Source of the DNA: Terrimonas sp.
GTDB taxonomy: Bacteria; Bacteroidota; Bacteroidia; Chitinophagales; Chitinophagaceae
Assembly (NCBI RefSeq): GCF_003075435.1
Contig: NZ_QCZJ01000002.1
Span: 62,001 to 126,000 of the forward strand
Reading direction: 5' to 3'
DNA length: 64,000 nucleotides
In this document: in pieces, positions 35,311 to 45,627 of the stretch
Position numbering within the stretch: the stretch's first letter is position 1
Layout: each line of letters begins with the position of its first letter
Translations under genes and position numbers: made by a program
The notes under the pieces: model-generated
What the model was told of the DNA's origin: nothing
Database searches by the model: none
What the model saw: the letters and a program-made list of their open reading frames with translations, nothing else

Positions 35311-35417
35311 ATAGCTCTTTGTTTCCCTCCAAATCACTCTGAACAACCCCATAGATTTTAATCAGGTTCCAACCTTCTATGAAACCGCGTATTGTTAACT
35401 TGATTAAATCAACTAAA

Positions 35418-35924
35418 ATGAAAAGTTTTTTACGTACCCGGTTTTGTTCTTTGAGTGTTATCTTTTTCTTGTTATGCACATTGTCTGTTAAAGCAGGTGA
35501 TGATGTTGTTCGTCCGCATCAATTTGATCTTGCCAAACTGGTTAGAGCATCTGTGAATTTCCTGGGTGGAAATGCAGGTAAAGCTGAAGTATTACTTGAA
35601 AAATTGAAGAACAGGCAAACAGACAGGATTTGTGTTTGTGAAATAATGGAATTGCAAAACGCTAATGCACAGTTTTCTAATGTAGCCGTTCTGGCCGAAA
35701 AAACAAACAATGGTGATATGGGCAAGGGATATAAGGTGGCAGAAAGACAAATTACCCAGGAAAAAAAGCAAATGAAAGCTCAGTTTTTTGATGACATAAA
35801 AGTGAATGCAAGAATAGCGGTAGCTACTGATTGTCTAAGCTTATATATTAAGTTAAGACAGGAGACCACAGGTCTTAAATTATATGACATACTTGATGCA
35901 GATACAAGGTCTGAAGTAAAATAA
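35418..35924 (+). CDS. Secreted protein of unknown function (168 aa)
   Basis: The frame is open from 35379, but the ATG at 35418 (MKSFLRTRFCSLSVIFFLLC) begins a good signal peptide cleaved near VKAGDD. The mature part is mainly helical and Lys/Glu-rich, with a CVCEIMELQNANAQFSNVAV stretch and a second Cys (ATDCLSLYIKL). No domain is recognised. The leader contains a terminator-like hairpin that may attenuate expression. The gene is convergent with panB, 3 bp apart. Confidence 0.55.
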   Translation: MKSFLRTRFCSLSVIFFLLCTLSVKAGDDVVRPHQFDLAKLVRASVNFLGGNAGKAEVLLEKLKNRQTDRICVCEIMELQNANAQFSNVAVLAEKTNNGDMGKGYKVAERQITQEKKQMKAQFFDDIKVNARIAVATDCLSLYIKLRQETTGLKLYDILDADTRSEVK

Positions 35925-35927
35925 GCA

Positions 35928-36743
35928 TCAGTACTGTTCGCTGTCGTTCGGAAAATCACTATTCTTTACATCTGTAACATATTGCTGAACAGCTCCGTTT
36001 ATGGACTCATGCAGGTTAAGATACTGACGCAAAAAACGGGGTTTGAATTCAGTTGTAATACCCAACATATCATGCATTACCAATACTTGCCCGTCGCAGC
36101 CGTTGCCTGCGCCAATACCAATAGTAGGAATGTGCAGGCTTTCAGTAACTCTTTTTGCCAAAGCAGCAGGAATTTTTTCGAGCACTATAGCAAAGCACCC
36201 GGCTTCTTCAAGCAGCCGGGCATCTCTTTCGAGCTTTTCGGCTTCCGCTTCTTCTTTAGCCCTTACGGTATAAGTGCCAAATTTATAAATAGATTGTGGC
36301 GTTAAGCCAAGATGCCCCATAACCGGAACACCGGCGGATAAGATTCTTTTAATGGATTCAATCACTTCTTCTCCACCTTCCAGTTTAATGGCATGAGCGC
36401 CTGTTTCTTTCATGATCCTGATAGTGGAGCTTAGCGCTTCTTTTGAATTGCCCTGGTAAGTGCCAAATGGTAAATCAACTACAACAAGAGACCTGCTAAC
36501 GCCTCTAACCACCGAAGAAGCATGATAGATCATTTGATCTAAGGTAATCGGCAGGGTAGTTTCATGCCCTGCCATTACATTGCTTGCAGAATCACCCACC
36601 AGTAAAACATCCACACCGGCACTATCAAAAAGTTTCGCGAAAGAATAATCATAAGCGGTAAGCATGGCAATCTTCTCGCCATTTGCTTTCATTTTATGCA
36701 GGGTATTGGTGGTAATCCGTTTAACCTCTTTGTTAACACTCAT
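35928..36743 (-). CDS. panB: 3-Methyl-2-oxobutanoate hydroxymethyltransferase
   Basis: This 271-residue cytoplasmic enzyme uses methylene-tetrahydrofolate to make ketopantoate, the first committed step of pantothenate and CoA synthesis. The fold motifs are all present: [20 protein letters not shown] at the N-terminus, the Mg-binding [29 protein letters not shown], and GHLGLTPQS. The later block [20 protein letters not shown] is the usual C-terminal signature. It is separate from panC and panD, which are in an operon 4 kb to the right. No terminator is visible before the convergent secreted-protein gene. Confidence 0.95.
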   Translation of the reverse strand: MSVNKEVKRITTNTLHKMKANGEKIAMLTAYDYSFAKLFDSAGVDVLLVGDSASNVMAGHETTLPITLDQMIYHASSVVRGVSRSLVVVDLPFGTYQGNSKEALSSTIRIMKETGAHAIKLEGGEEVIESIKRILSAGVPVMGHLGLTPQSIYKFGTYTVRAKEEAEAEKLERDARLLEEAGCFAIVLEKIPAALAKRVTESLHIPTIGIGAGNGCDGQVLVMHDMLGITTEFKPRFLRQYLNLHESINGAVQQYVTDVKNSDFPNDSEQY

Positions 36744-36821
36744 TTATATAATATGTTTTGAATTTGAATGATAAATAATGAGTGTCAATATTATAAAATA
36801 TATGCGGAAATAATATAAAAG

Positions 36822-38891
36822 CTATACAATGGTTTTTCGCATCAGGTAGTTATATGTTTCAATTTGTGAGCGTAATTTCTTTCCTTTGGTTCTCACATAA
36901 CTGTTGGTAAGCTTATTATCAAGCATACGAGCCTTCACATTATCATTCAGCTGTATATTTAAAATATCCTTCAGCTCGGCAATTATTTTGGGGTCTTTTA
37001 TCTGTACCGCGGCTTCCACCCTGTGATCAAGATTTCTTACCATCCAGTCGGCAGAAGATATATATACTTTTTCTTTTCCTTCATTATGAAAAATCATCAC
37101 CCTGGCATGTTCAAGATATTCGTCTATTATACTTACAGCGCTTACTTCTTTTTTAAATTTTTTGTTTTCAGTTAACATACAGCAAATGCCGCGTATTATC
37201 ATTTTTATTTCCACACCTGCCGTAGCGGCTTCATACAATTTGAAAATGAGCTGTTCATCAGATAAAGAATTCATTTTAATAGTGATAGCGGCAGCCTTTT
37301 TATGTTTGGCATTTTTTATTTCATTATTGATAAGAGCAATAATTTGCCTGCGCATTGATTCGGGACTAACGAGCAGGGTTTTACATTCTTTCAGATAATG
37401 ATAACCCATTCTTGGCTGCTGCAGGTAATTAAATATACGGTTGATGTCGGCCATTATATCTTTATCTGCCGTCAGCAGGCAATGATCGCCATAAAGTCTT
37501 GCCGTTTTTCCATTAAAATTACCGGTGCTTACAAAGCCGTATTGAATGATCTTGCTTCCCTGCTTTCTTTTTATTATGCAAACCTTGGCATGCACTTTCA
37601 TGTCCGGAACTCCTAACAATACTTTTACACCTTCTTCTTCCAGTCTTTCTTTCCATTCAAGGTTGGCTTCTTCATCAAAGCGGGCGCGCAGCTCAAGCAT
37701 TACGGTTACTTTTTTGCCATTTCGTTTAGCATTTATCAACGCGTTAATAATTTTTGAAGCCGGCGCAAGCCTGTATGCGGTGATCTTTATTTCAAATACA
37801 TGAGGATCCATTGCCGCCTCACGCAATAAATTAATGAGTGAACTGAAAGACTGATAGGGAAAATGAAGCATGATATCTTTCTTAAGCACAATATCCGTTA
37901 CCCGTTGCACATTTCTCAACACAGCATGCGGTATAGGTTTTCTCCGTTGGCTTTTTTCAGAAAATACAGATGAGGGAAAATCCATAAAATGCCGGAAATT
38001 ATGAATACGCCCTCCCGGTATAATAGCATCTTTTTGTGTAAGATGAAAACGATGAATAAGATATTTAAGCAACCCGGCGTCTATCTCCCTGTCGTATAAA
38101 AACCGCACCGGCTTACCCTTTTTCCTGCTTTTTAATCCTTTTTCAATTTTCTGGGTATATGTCACATCCAGATCTGTATCAATATCAAACTCCGCATCCC
38201 GGGTTACCTTAATCACATATCCTTCATATTTATCATAACCCAAAAATGAAAATATCTGGGGCAGAGAAAACCTTATTACATCTTCCAGTAACATAATATA
38301 ATTTTCACCCGGTTTGGAAGGCAATAAAACAAATCGCGACATAAGCCGCGTTGGTACTTCTATAATGGCATATTTCTTTTTTAAAGATGCGCTTTTGCTG
38401 CTCATAGCCACTGCCAGAAAGATGGCTTTTTCTCGCATGTAAGGAAGGTCGTGAATATCCTCAATCATCAGCGGAATAGTTGCAGGCGAAACTTCTTCTT
38501 CAAAAAAATCGCGAACATATTTTTTTTGTTCGTTATTTAATTGTTTTTCTGTAACAAGAAATATGTTTTGCTTTTTCAGTTCATTAAATATGTTTTTCCA
38601 GATGCGGTCAAATTCGTTTTGCTGTTCAAGCACAATATCCTGGATATCATCAAGAATCTTTTGCGGTTGCTGTTCCAGGTGCATGCGTAATTTTTTTCCG
38701 GCGCCAAGCATACGCTTTAATGCGGCTACACGCACCCTGAAAAATTCATCGAGGTTATTAGAAAATATTCCGAGAAATTTAATACGCTCTTTTAATGGTA
38801 CGGTGGGGTCTGCTGCTTCCTGCAGTACTCTTCCGTTAAATGCTAACCAGCTTATATCACGAACTATTGTTTTTCTCTTAGCTACCGGCAT
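36822..38891 (-). CDS. ppk1: Polyphosphate kinase 1
   Basis: This 689-residue enzyme reversibly polymerises ATP gamma-phosphate into inorganic polyphosphate for phosphate storage and stress survival. It has the four-domain PPK1 layout, beginning with DISWLAFNGRVLQEAADPTV. The autophosphorylated histidine is His434 in MKVHAKVCIIKRK. A second conserved histidine is in VRNLDHRVEAA near residue 620. FVSTGNFNGKTARLYGDH and the LRARFDEEANLEW block are intact. It is monocistronic here; neither a PHO-box nor a ppx partner was seen. Confidence 0.96.
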   Translation of the reverse strand: MPVAKRKTIVRDISWLAFNGRVLQEAADPTVPLKERIKFLGIFSNNLDEFFRVRVAALKRMLGAGKKLRMHLEQQPQKILDDIQDIVLEQQNEFDRIWKNIFNELKKQNIFLVTEKQLNNEQKKYVRDFFEEEVSPATIPLMIEDIHDLPYMREKAIFLAVAMSSKSASLKKKYAIIEVPTRLMSRFVLLPSKPGENYIMLLEDVIRFSLPQIFSFLGYDKYEGYVIKVTRDAEFDIDTDLDVTYTQKIEKGLKSRKKGKPVRFLYDREIDAGLLKYLIHRFHLTQKDAIIPGGRIHNFRHFMDFPSSVFSEKSQRRKPIPHAVLRNVQRVTDIVLKKDIMLHFPYQSFSSLINLLREAAMDPHVFEIKITAYRLAPASKIINALINAKRNGKKVTVMLELRARFDEEANLEWKERLEEEGVKVLLGVPDMKVHAKVCIIKRKQGSKIIQYGFVSTGNFNGKTARLYGDHCLLTADKDIMADINRIFNYLQQPRMGYHYLKECKTLLVSPESMRRQIIALINNEIKNAKHKKAAAITIKMNSLSDEQLIFKLYEAATAGVEIKMIIRGICCMLTENKKFKKEVSAVSIIDEYLEHARVMIFHNEGKEKVYISSADWMVRNLDHRVEAAVQIKDPKIIAELKDILNIQLNDNVKARMLDNKLTNSYVRTKGKKLRSQIETYNYLMRKTIV

Positions 38892-39057
38892 ATACTACTG
38901 TAAAATCAATCAAACGATGTAATGTTGGTAAAAAAGAGAGAAGTGATACAGGAGATGTGAATGATCTTTACCTTACAGCTTCCACCATTTACCCTTTACC
39001 TTTCATAAGTAAATATAGCCACGAAAGAGATAGCTCAATGTTAAGTTTTCTATAGTA

Positions 39058-39549
39058 TTATAATTGCTGTATTTTTTTTATAAGAGCAGTAGTAGAATAG
39101 CCGTTTACAAAAGGAACAATTTTTACTTCGCCACCGTTTTTAATGACTTCTTCCGCACCAACAATCTGGTCTATGGTATAGTCTCCTCCTTTCAGCAGCA
39201 CATCGGGCTCCAAAAGGTTGATGAGGTTAAGCGGTGTATCTTCTTCAAATAAAACTACTGCGTCTACAATAACAAGTGACGCGAGCATCAATGCCCGGAA
39301 GGACTCATCATTAACCGGGCGATCTTCACCTTTTAATCTTTTTACAGAAGCATCCGAGTTTACTCCCACTACCAAAACATCTCCTGATTCTGCAGCCTGT
39401 GAGAGTATGGCGATATGCCCCTGGTGAAGTATATCAAAGCAACCGTTGGTGAAAACGATTTTTTTATTGAGCAGATTCCATCGCTTTGCCTGGTGCTTTG
39501 CTGCGTCCGGCGTTAATATTTTATTTTTTATCAGCTCGGGATATTTCAT
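39058..39549 (-). CDS. rfaE2: D-glycero-beta-D-manno-heptose 1-phosphate adenylyltransferase
   Basis: This 163-residue nucleotidyltransferase activates heptose 1-phosphate to ADP-heptose, a precursor of the LPS core. The nucleotide-binding signature is [14 protein letters not shown] (HxxH with His42, His45), and [13 protein letters not shown] and the [13 protein letters not shown] block are typical. It is the stand-alone C-terminal half of HldE, normal in Bacteroidota. Its start codon overlaps the last 29 bp of the upstream flippase-like gene, suggesting translational coupling and one operon with panC, panD and the flippase gene. Confidence 0.94.
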   Translation of the reverse strand: MKYPELIKNKILTPDAAKHQAKRWNLLNKKIVFTNGCFDILHQGHIAILSQAAESGDVLVVGVNSDASVKRLKGEDRPVNDESFRALMLASLVIVDAVVLFEEDTPLNLINLLEPDVLLKGGDYTIDQIVGAEEVIKNGGEVKIVPFVNGYSTTALIKKIQQL

Positions 39550-40549
39550 GTTTATTCCGGTTTACTAATGGCAGCAAAATTAAGCATATTAATCCTCCGA
39601 ATATAGCGATGCCGGTTTGCGCCAGCCATAATATCCAGCCAAAACCTAAGGCAGGTCCTTTTGCTATTCCATATAATGGTAAAAGTTCCTGGACAAAATA
39701 CTGGTAAGCGCCTATTCCGCCGGGTGTTGCTATCATGGCCACACTTCCTAAACTTATAATAGAAAAGCATGCGCCGATATCAAGATGCTTAACCTCCTGC
39801 ATAGTGTAAAACCCGGCTTTTACACTTAATATATATAGTACCCATATCAAAACAGACTGGGCAATGAAAAGCCATTTGTTTTTAAGATGCGCTATGCTTA
39901 TTATGCCGGCCCAAATGCCTTTGAGAACAGATGATATTTTTTTTACAGCCGGAGATGAAGCATTTCTTTTTAATATCCAGGCAAACAGTAAAACCAGCGT
40001 GCCTGAAACCAGGAGGATCAATGCAATTTTGAACAGCTTTAAATTGCCTTCGGCATCATATAATATTACAGAGAGTTTTGCGGAAGCATAACCACTTATA
40101 ATATCAAATTGGGTAATGATCGTTATTGCAAATACAACCAAAAGACACAAGGCATCCACTATCCGTTCTGTTACCATTGTGCCTATCAGTTTGTCTGCCG
40201 GAATTTTTTCATACCTGGCCAGCATAGTGCATTTCATTACCTCCCCGAGCCTGGGTACCATCATATTAAAAAAATACCCAAGCATTGTTGCAAAAAAAGT
40301 GTTTATTGAAGAGGGAGAATAGCCAAGCGGCTGGATAAGTATCTTCCACCTTAATGCCCGTGTATAGTGTGCCAGCAGCAATATCAACATAGGCAGTATT
40401 ACAAGCAGGTAACTGGCGCCTTTCAGAGAACTGACCAGTTGTTGCTTGTTTTCAGCTGAGAGGTTGCGTGCACTTAACCACAATAAAAATACCCCAAGCC
40501 CCAAAAAGAAAATATACTGGAGTACATTGAGCAGCTTTTTTCTTGTCAT
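39521..40549 (-). CDS. Flippase-like membrane protein (UPF0104/AglD-MprF type)
   Basis: This 342-residue inner-membrane protein has about eight hydrophobic segments and matches the lysylphosphatidylglycerol synthase transmembrane-region family (UPF0104). The typical blocks are [41 protein letters not shown] and [21 protein letters not shown]. The family is thought to include lipid or lipid-linked-sugar flippases. The neighbouring rfaE2 gene overlaps it by 29 bp and supports a role in envelope lipid or LPS assembly, but the substrate is not known. It is the third gene of the panC-panD-flippase-rfaE2 unit, 18 bp after panD. Confidence 0.85.
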   Translation of the reverse strand: MTRKKLLNVLQYIFFLGLGVFLLWLSARNLSAENKQQLVSSLKGASYLLVILPMLILLLAHYTRALRWKILIQPLGYSPSSINTFFATMLGYFFNMMVPRLGEVMKCTMLARYEKIPADKLIGTMVTERIVDALCLLVVFAITIITQFDIISGYASAKLSVILYDAEGNLKLFKIALILLVSGTLVLLFAWILKRNASSPAVKKISSVLKGIWAGIISIAHLKNKWLFIAQSVLIWVLYILSVKAGFYTMQEVKHLDIGACFSIISLGSVAMIATPGGIGAYQYFVQELLPLYGIAKGPALGFGWILWLAQTGIAIFGGLICLILLPLVNRNKHEISRADKK

Positions 40550-40567
40550 ATTTGCGCGCCGGGCATT

Positions 40568-40912
40568 TTATATCCGGTTATTATCCTTAGGGAATATAAT
40601 GCGTGGTTTGAAACTTTTGGCTTCTTCAAAATCCATTGTGGCATAAGAAATAATAATAACCGTATCGCCAACAGCTCCCTGCCGTGCGGCAGGTCCGTTA
40701 AGGCAACAAACGCCTGATCCTCTTCTTCCTTTTATCAGGTATGTTTCAATACGTGAACCATTATTTACATTTACGATCTGAATTTTTTCATTCTCTATAA
40801 GATTAGCAGCATCCATCAGGTCTTCATCTAAGGTAAGGCTGCCTACATAATTCAGGTTTGCTTCAGTTATAACTGCTCTGTGAATCTTTGACTTAAGTAT
40901 TTCAATTTCCAT
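40568..40912 (-). CDS. panD: Aspartate 1-decarboxylase
   Basis: The frame is open from a TTG at 40921, but the ATG at 40912 gives the canonical start [13 protein letters not shown] and is preferred (114 residues). The pyruvoyl enzyme makes beta-alanine for pantothenate. The self-cleavage site is Gly24-Ser25 in NYVGSLT, exactly as in the family, and Tyr and Arg active-site residues are in conserved blocks ([10 protein letters not shown]). The start overlaps panC's 3' end by 11 bp, so it is translationally coupled. It belongs to the panC-panD-flippase-rfaE2 operon. Confidence 0.95.
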   Translation of the reverse strand: MEIEILKSKIHRAVITEANLNYVGSLTLDEDLMDAANLIENEKIQIVNVNNGSRIETYLIKGRRGSGVCCLNGPAARQGAVGDTVIIISYATMDFEEAKSFKPRIIFPKDNNRI

Positions 40913-41771
40913 AAGGCACAAAATTAAGTGGTATAATCATATTATCAATCAACCTTACTTCACCCATATAGGCAGCTATTAACGCTACTACCTGGTTTTC
41001 ATTTTGTACAGTATTCAAAAGCTCAAGGGTGTCTGCATCGGCAATTTCAATATAATCGGGCACAAGGTTATGATCAGCCAGTATGTCGCCTGCATTTTTT
41101 TTCAGCACTGCCCCTGTATTATTTCTTATATTATTTTTTAAATATATCAGTGCTTTATATATACCTGTTGCATTTATCAGCTGTTCTTTTGTCAATCGCA
41201 TATTCCTGCTGCTCATGGCCAGTCCATCCTGCTCTCTCAATGTCGGGCAAATAACAATCTCCGCTTTTGAACCGGTTATTGACAACAGCTTTTTAATAAC
41301 CATGCACTGCTGGTAATCTTTTTGTCCCAGGTAAAGTTTACCGGGTTTTACAGCGTTCATCAGCCTGTTTACTACCTGGCATACACCCTGGAAATGACCG
41401 GGGCGATATTTTCCGTCTAAAACCGTTTCAAGGTAACCGAGGTCGTATTGTTCATTGGCAGGTAAGCCATCCGGGTACAGGTCTTTCACATCGGGCAGGT
41501 AGAGCACATCGCAACCAGCTTTCTCCAGCATATAGATATCTTTTTCTATTGTTCTGGGGTAAAGCTTAAAATCGTCAGGATCATTGAACTGCGTTGGGTT
41601 AACAAATATGCTGGCTACAGTAATACCTCCATCCCTTTTTGCCGCTTTAATTAAAGATATATGGCCTTCGTGCAAGGCGCCCATTGTAGGTACAAACCCT
41701 ATAGAAAAGCCTTGTTTCGCCTGTGTTTTTAAGTATTTCTGGAGATCGCAGGATTCTTTAAAAATAAACAT
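40902..41771 (-). CDS. panC: Pantothenate synthetase
   Basis: This 289-residue enzyme joins pantoate and beta-alanine with ATP. The ATG at 41771 (MFIFKES) is preferred over the TTG at 41783. Class I nucleotidyltransferase motifs are clear: [16 protein letters not shown] (HxGH type), [24 protein letters not shown], and a KMSKS-like [10 protein letters not shown]. It is the first gene of the operon with panD, the flippase-like gene and rfaE2. Its upstream region of about 110 bp is shared with the divergent GT5-like gene. Together with panB, the whole ketopantoate-to-pantothenate branch except panE is present in the window. Confidence 0.95.
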   Translation of the reverse strand: MFIFKESCDLQKYLKTQAKQGFSIGFVPTMGALHEGHISLIKAAKRDGGITVASIFVNPTQFNDPDDFKLYPRTIEKDIYMLEKAGCDVLYLPDVKDLYPDGLPANEQYDLGYLETVLDGKYRPGHFQGVCQVVNRLMNAVKPGKLYLGQKDYQQCMVIKKLLSITGSKAEIVICPTLREQDGLAMSSRNMRLTKEQLINATGIYKALIYLKNNIRNNTGAVLKKNAGDILADHNLVPDYIEIADADTLELLNTVQNENQVVALIAAYMGEVRLIDNMIIPLNFVPYGN

Positions 41772-41828
41772 AATGGTTATCAAAAGAGTGTAATAAGTAT
41801 GGTAGAGCAGAGGTTAGCTAAAAAATCG

Positions 41829-41836
41829 TACCTTTG
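41829..41836 (+). promoter_or_regulatory. -7 promoter box (TACCTTTG)
   Basis: An exact TAnnTTTG match 46 bp before the GT5-like gene, inside the divergent spacer with panC. No clear -33 TTG. Confidence 0.5.
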
Positions 41837-41882
41837 CGCACCTTATACATTTCCTTAATATTAACTTAACAAAAAACGGAAA

Positions 41883-42698
41883 ATGTCTACAAAGAAACGA
41901 ATTCTATTTATTGCTAACGAAATGTCTCCCTACCTTGAACTTACAGAGTTCTGCGAAATAGTAAATAAGCTGGCGATAAAATCAAATGATAGTGGATTTG
42001 AAGTTCGTTGCATCATGCCCCGCTTTGGTATAATTAATGAAAGAAGACATAGATTGCATGAAGTGGTTCGGCTTTCCGGCATAAATGTAACTGTAGACAA
42101 TGAAGATTTTCCCCTGCAAATTAAGGTAGCATCTTTACCCAATGCCAGGTTACAGATTTATTTTCTCGAAAACGAAGATCTTTTTAAAAGAAAATTTGTT
42201 TTTACAGATGAGAATGACAAATGGTTTTCTGATAACTGGTTACGCACTATATTTTACTGCAAAGGTGCTTTGGAAACTGTAAAGAAATTTGGCTGGCCTC
42301 CTGATATTATTCATTGCAGCGGCTGGATGACAGGTTTAATCCCTATGTATTTGAAAACCGCTTATAAGAAAGAACCGGTTTTCAGTAACAGCAAAGTGAT
42401 TTTCACTATAGGACAAAACACTTTTAAGGAAAAAATAGGTACTGATTTTGTGAAGAAGGCTGCTATACATGCATCCATCAAAGAAAAGGAGCTTGAACCT
42501 TTTAAAGAAAATAACAATACTGCCATGTTCAGGGGCGGAGCGACATTTGCTGATGCCATAACTTTTGGCGCAGCAAAAATTGAAAAGAAATTGCTGGAAG
42601 AATTTGGGAAAGTAAAAGGTAAGAAAGTACTGCCTTTTAAAGAAGATTCAGATTTAACAGACTATTTACAATTGTATAACGACCTTGCACAGAAGTAA
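41883..42698 (+). CDS. Glycogen/starch synthase-like GT5 N-domain protein, probably non-catalytic
   Basis: This 271-residue protein matches only the N-terminal Rossmann half of GT5 glycogen synthases (RILFIANEMSPY, GFEVRCIMPRF, PDIIHCSGWMTGLIPMYLK). The C-terminal GT1 half, with the sugar-nucleotide site, is absent. The ADP-glucose-binding KTGGLxDV motif that should follow the first strand is replaced by LELTEFCEIV. Both point to loss of synthase activity. A similar short protein sits beside panC and DUF4270 in other Bacteroidota, from memory, so the arrangement looks conserved. A regulatory or scaffold role is conceivable; it is cytosolic. Confidence 0.75.
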   Translation: MSTKKRILFIANEMSPYLELTEFCEIVNKLAIKSNDSGFEVRCIMPRFGIINERRHRLHEVVRLSGINVTVDNEDFPLQIKVASLPNARLQIYFLENEDLFKRKFVFTDENDKWFSDNWLRTIFYCKGALETVKKFGWPPDIIHCSGWMTGLIPMYLKTAYKKEPVFSNSKVIFTIGQNTFKEKIGTDFVKKAAIHASIKEKELEPFKENNNTAMFRGGATFADAITFGAAKIEKKLLEEFGKVKGKKVLPFKEDSDLTDYLQLYNDLAQK

Positions 42699-42773
42699 TT
42701 AATTATGTGAACGGATTGCCGTTATCGTAATTAATGCTATAGATACATTATAACGCTCTATTAAACTACATAC

Positions 42774-44231
42774 GTGAAGTCGAAATTTCTGCTGTTAGCG
42801 ACAGGAGTTCTTCTGTCTGGATTTATTTATACAGGTTGCACTAAAATTAACCCTACCGATATCGGCACTGATCTTTTACCACTTGTTGATAACGTTAATA
42901 CTTTTGATACCACCCTGCGGGTATATACGGATAATTATTTGTTCAATGATTCATCGAGGCTAAACCCTTTTAGTAATCATGTTTTGGGAATTATTGAAAA
43001 TGATCCGGAGTTTGGGAAGACAGAAGCACAGATTTATTTATCAGTTGTGCCAGCTTCGGCGGCAGCCAATCCATTTACGTCCATTGATAGTATAGTTGGA
43101 ATGGATTCTGTTGTGCTTGGTTTAGCTTATGCAGGTTTGTATGCGGATAGTAATGCCGTCCAGAGAATAAACGTGTATGAAATAGCAGATACCTCATTTA
43201 AAGATACCCTTGGATATTTGATACAGCACCCTGAGTTTAATACAACAGGAACTGAATTAGGGAATAGTATCGTTAATTTTCTCACGCTCGATGATCCTAA
43301 AACCATTGTTGTAAAGGGTGATACTACGGTTATTGAAAACCAGATGCGTATTAAACTTGATCCGGCTTTGGGTTTACGTTTTGCCGCATATGATACTACA
43401 GTTTATCCTACAGCTTCTAACAGAGATTCAGCGTTCCAGGAGGTTTTCAACGGGCTTGCTTTAAAAGTGGATGCATCATCTCCGGCAAAAACCGCGCTGG
43501 CCTATTTTGATCTGGGAAGTGAAAATACAAAGCTTACTTTTTATTACAGGAGATACAAAAACGGCGTTGTTGATACCGTTTCAACAGATTTTATTTTATA
43601 TGCATCAAGCACTATAAGAGCCCGTGCTGCTAATCTGGTAAAGAGAACACCTTCAGGCGATTACGCAAACCTTTCTACAACCACAGGTGTAACAGATGCA
43701 GAAAAAGTGTATATTCAATCCACCCCGGGTTCATATGCCATATTACGTATACCCGGCCTCACAGGTATGTCTAACCGCATTGTTCACCGGGCAGAACTAT
43801 CATTTGAGCCTGCAGATTCACCTCCGGATAATCTTATTTATTCAAGTCCTGATTATCTTTTTTTAGATATGATTGACAGTGCTAATAACAGGTTTCTCAC
43901 CGTTGGCAGCGATTTTATTTATTCGTCAACATCAGGATATGATTATCAAACCTTTGGCGGTTATTTAAAAGATAACCGTTACTTTTTCAATATAACCAGG
44001 CATGTACAGGAAATAGCTACGAAGCAAACAACAAATTATCCGTTTCGCTTATATGCACCAAGAACTGCCGTAGCGTATTATGTTTATCCAAGGGAGGCGG
44101 GAGGTATTATTGATGATGTTCAAACCGGCTTTCTCATCAATTCAAAGATCGCGAAAGGCAGGGCTGTTGTTGGCGGTGGTTCCAACGCTACCCACAAAAT
44201 GGTGCTGCGGATAATTTATTCCAAAATTTAA
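42774..44231 (+). CDS. DUF4270 family lipoprotein
   Basis: It starts at GTG (42774), giving MKSKFLLLATGVLLSGFIYT with lipobox YTGC (Cys22). The next block, DIGTDLLPLVDNVNTFDTT, is the DUF4270 hallmark. The 485-residue protein is beta-rich, with repeated Asp/Thr-containing strands, and is predicted to be surface- or periplasm-exposed. Function is unknown. It lies 75 bp after the GT5-like gene and is probably co-transcribed with it. The pairing of DUF4270 and the GT5-like protein recurs in the phylum, suggesting a common pathway. Confidence 0.82.
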   Translation: MKSKFLLLATGVLLSGFIYTGCTKINPTDIGTDLLPLVDNVNTFDTTLRVYTDNYLFNDSSRLNPFSNHVLGIIENDPEFGKTEAQIYLSVVPASAAANPFTSIDSIVGMDSVVLGLAYAGLYADSNAVQRINVYEIADTSFKDTLGYLIQHPEFNTTGTELGNSIVNFLTLDDPKTIVVKGDTTVIENQMRIKLDPALGLRFAAYDTTVYPTASNRDSAFQEVFNGLALKVDASSPAKTALAYFDLGSENTKLTFYYRRYKNGVVDTVSTDFILYASSTIRARAANLVKRTPSGDYANLSTTTGVTDAEKVYIQSTPGSYAILRIPGLTGMSNRIVHRAELSFEPADSPPDNLIYSSPDYLFLDMIDSANNRFLTVGSDFIYSSTSGYDYQTFGGYLKDNRYFFNITRHVQEIATKQTTNYPFRLYAPRTAVAYYVYPREAGGIIDDVQTGFLINSKIAKGRAVVGGGSNATHKMVLRIIYSKI

Positions 44232-44243
44232 GAAGTCTACCAT

Positions 44244-44251
44244 TATCTTTG
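44244..44251 (+). promoter_or_regulatory. -7 promoter box for metK (TATCTTTG)
   Basis: Exact TAnnTTTG match 63 bp before the metK start. No SAM riboswitch-like structure was seen in the short leader. Confidence 0.5.
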
Positions 44252-44314
44252 CGCAATTTTAAGGCAGCTGATACATAAGCTGTTTAACATTAACCTTTTA
44301 AATTTATTTTCAAT

Positions 44315-45568
44315 ATGCCTTATTTGTTTACTTCCGAAAGTGTATCTGAAGGGCATCCGGATAAAGTGGCCGACCAGATATCTGATGCTATTATCGATAA
44401 CTTTCTTGCTTTTGATCCTAACAGTAAAGTTGCCTGTGAAACACTGGTAACCACCGGACAGGTTGTATTAGCAGGCGAAGTAAAATCCAGGGCATATCTC
44501 GATGTTCAGGAAATTGCCCGTGGAGTGATCAGGAAAATAGGGTATACTAAAAGTGAGTATATGTTTGAAGCACATTCCTGTGGTGTGCTGTCTGCCATTC
44601 ACGAGCAATCTGCTGATATTAACCAGGGTGTTGACAGAAAGAATAAAGAAGAACAGGGTGCAGGCGACCAGGGAATGATGTTTGGTTATGCCACTGATGA
44701 AACCAATGACTATATGCCATTGGCTTTGGACCTGGCGCATAAAATATTGATTGAATTATCAGCACTGAGAAGAGAGAACAAACAAATAAAATATTTAAGG
44801 CCTGATGCTAAAAGCCAGGTAACACTTGAATACGACGATAATAATAAACCGGTAAGAATAGATGCGATAGTTGTATCTACGCAGCATGATGATTTTGATA
44901 CCGAGGCTAAAATGCTGGAGAAAATAAAAAAGGATATCATCAATATTCTTATTCCCCGCGTAAAAGAAAAGTATAAGAAATACGCGAAACTGTTTAACAA
45001 GGATATTAAATATCACATTAACCCTACCGGAAAGTTTGTGATTGGTGGTCCGCATGGCGATACCGGCTTAACAGGAAGAAAAATTATTGTTGATACATAT
45101 GGTGGTAAAGGTGCCCATGGCGGCGGCGCTTTCAGTGGTAAAGATCCTTCAAAAGTTGATCGATCCGCAGCTTATGCAACAAGGCATATTGCTAAAAACC
45201 TTGTAGCTGCAGGTGTTGCTAAAGAAGTATTGGTACAGGTGTCTTATGCTATTGGTGTTGCAAAACCAACAAGTATTAATGTAAAAACTTTCGGCACATC
45301 AAATGTTGCTTTAACAGATGGAGAAATAGGGAAGATTGTGGAAGAAATATTTGATATGCGCCCTTACTTTATTGAAAAGCGTTTGAAGCTCCGCAATCCT
45401 ATTTATAGCGAAACAGCCGCTTACGGGCATATGGGTCGTAAGCCTGAAACAGTAACAAAAACATTCATTTCGCCAGACGGCAAAACAAAAAAGGTAAAAG
45501 TTGAATTATTTACCTGGGAGAAGCTTGACAAAGTGAAAGAAGTGAAGAAAGCATTTGGTTTAAAGTAA
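44315..45568 (+). CDS. metK: S-adenosylmethionine synthetase
   Basis: This 417-residue cytoplasmic enzyme makes SAM from methionine and ATP. It has [20 protein letters not shown] at the N-terminus, the hexapeptide GAGDQG (about residue 117), and a P-loop-like [39 protein letters not shown] completes the active-site set. The length is slightly above the E. coli enzyme because of a charged insert near residues 155-215 ([14 protein letters not shown]). SAM produced here serves the methyltransferases in the window (the RlmK/RlmI-like enzyme, RlmB) and QueA. It is monocistronic with a strong terminator. Confidence 0.97.
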   Translation: MPYLFTSESVSEGHPDKVADQISDAIIDNFLAFDPNSKVACETLVTTGQVVLAGEVKSRAYLDVQEIARGVIRKIGYTKSEYMFEAHSCGVLSAIHEQSADINQGVDRKNKEEQGAGDQGMMFGYATDETNDYMPLALDLAHKILIELSALRRENKQIKYLRPDAKSQVTLEYDDNNKPVRIDAIVVSTQHDDFDTEAKMLEKIKKDIINILIPRVKEKYKKYAKLFNKDIKYHINPTGKFVIGGPHGDTGLTGRKIIVDTYGGKGAHGGGAFSGKDPSKVDRSAAYATRHIAKNLVAAGVAKEVLVQVSYAIGVAKPTSINVKTFGTSNVALTDGEIGKIVEEIFDMRPYFIEKRLKLRNPIYSETAAYGHMGRKPETVTKTFISPDGKTKKVKVELFTWEKLDKVKEVKKAFGLK

Positions 45569-45586
45569 TTTTGAAAAATTTATTTT

Positions 45587-45621
45587 AATAATCCCGCAGC
45601 TAAAGCCTGCGGGATTATTTT
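45587..45621 (+). terminator. Intrinsic terminator of metK
   Basis: AATAATCCCGCAG (45587-45599) pairs with CTGCGGGATTATT (45607-45619), followed by T residues. It ends 6 bp before the Nudix gene start, whose promoter must overlap it or be absent. Confidence 0.9.
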
Positions 45622-45627
45622 TGCAAT

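Larger units (their letters stand above)
34964..35417. other. Intergenic region: heptad array, two terminator-like hairpins
   Basis: This 454-bp gap separates the divergent ALDH gene and the plus-strand secreted-protein gene. It contains the large inverted heptad array (34993-35167) and two plus-strand hairpins with T-tracts (35218, 35284). The latter lie upstream of, not after, a gene, so an sRNA or an attenuated leader is possible. No -7 consensus box was found. Confidence 0.6.

Noticed and set aside
44251-44315. A SAM riboswitch before metK
   Set aside because: The leader is about 60 nt and shows none of the SAM-I core sequence or a suitable stem set.
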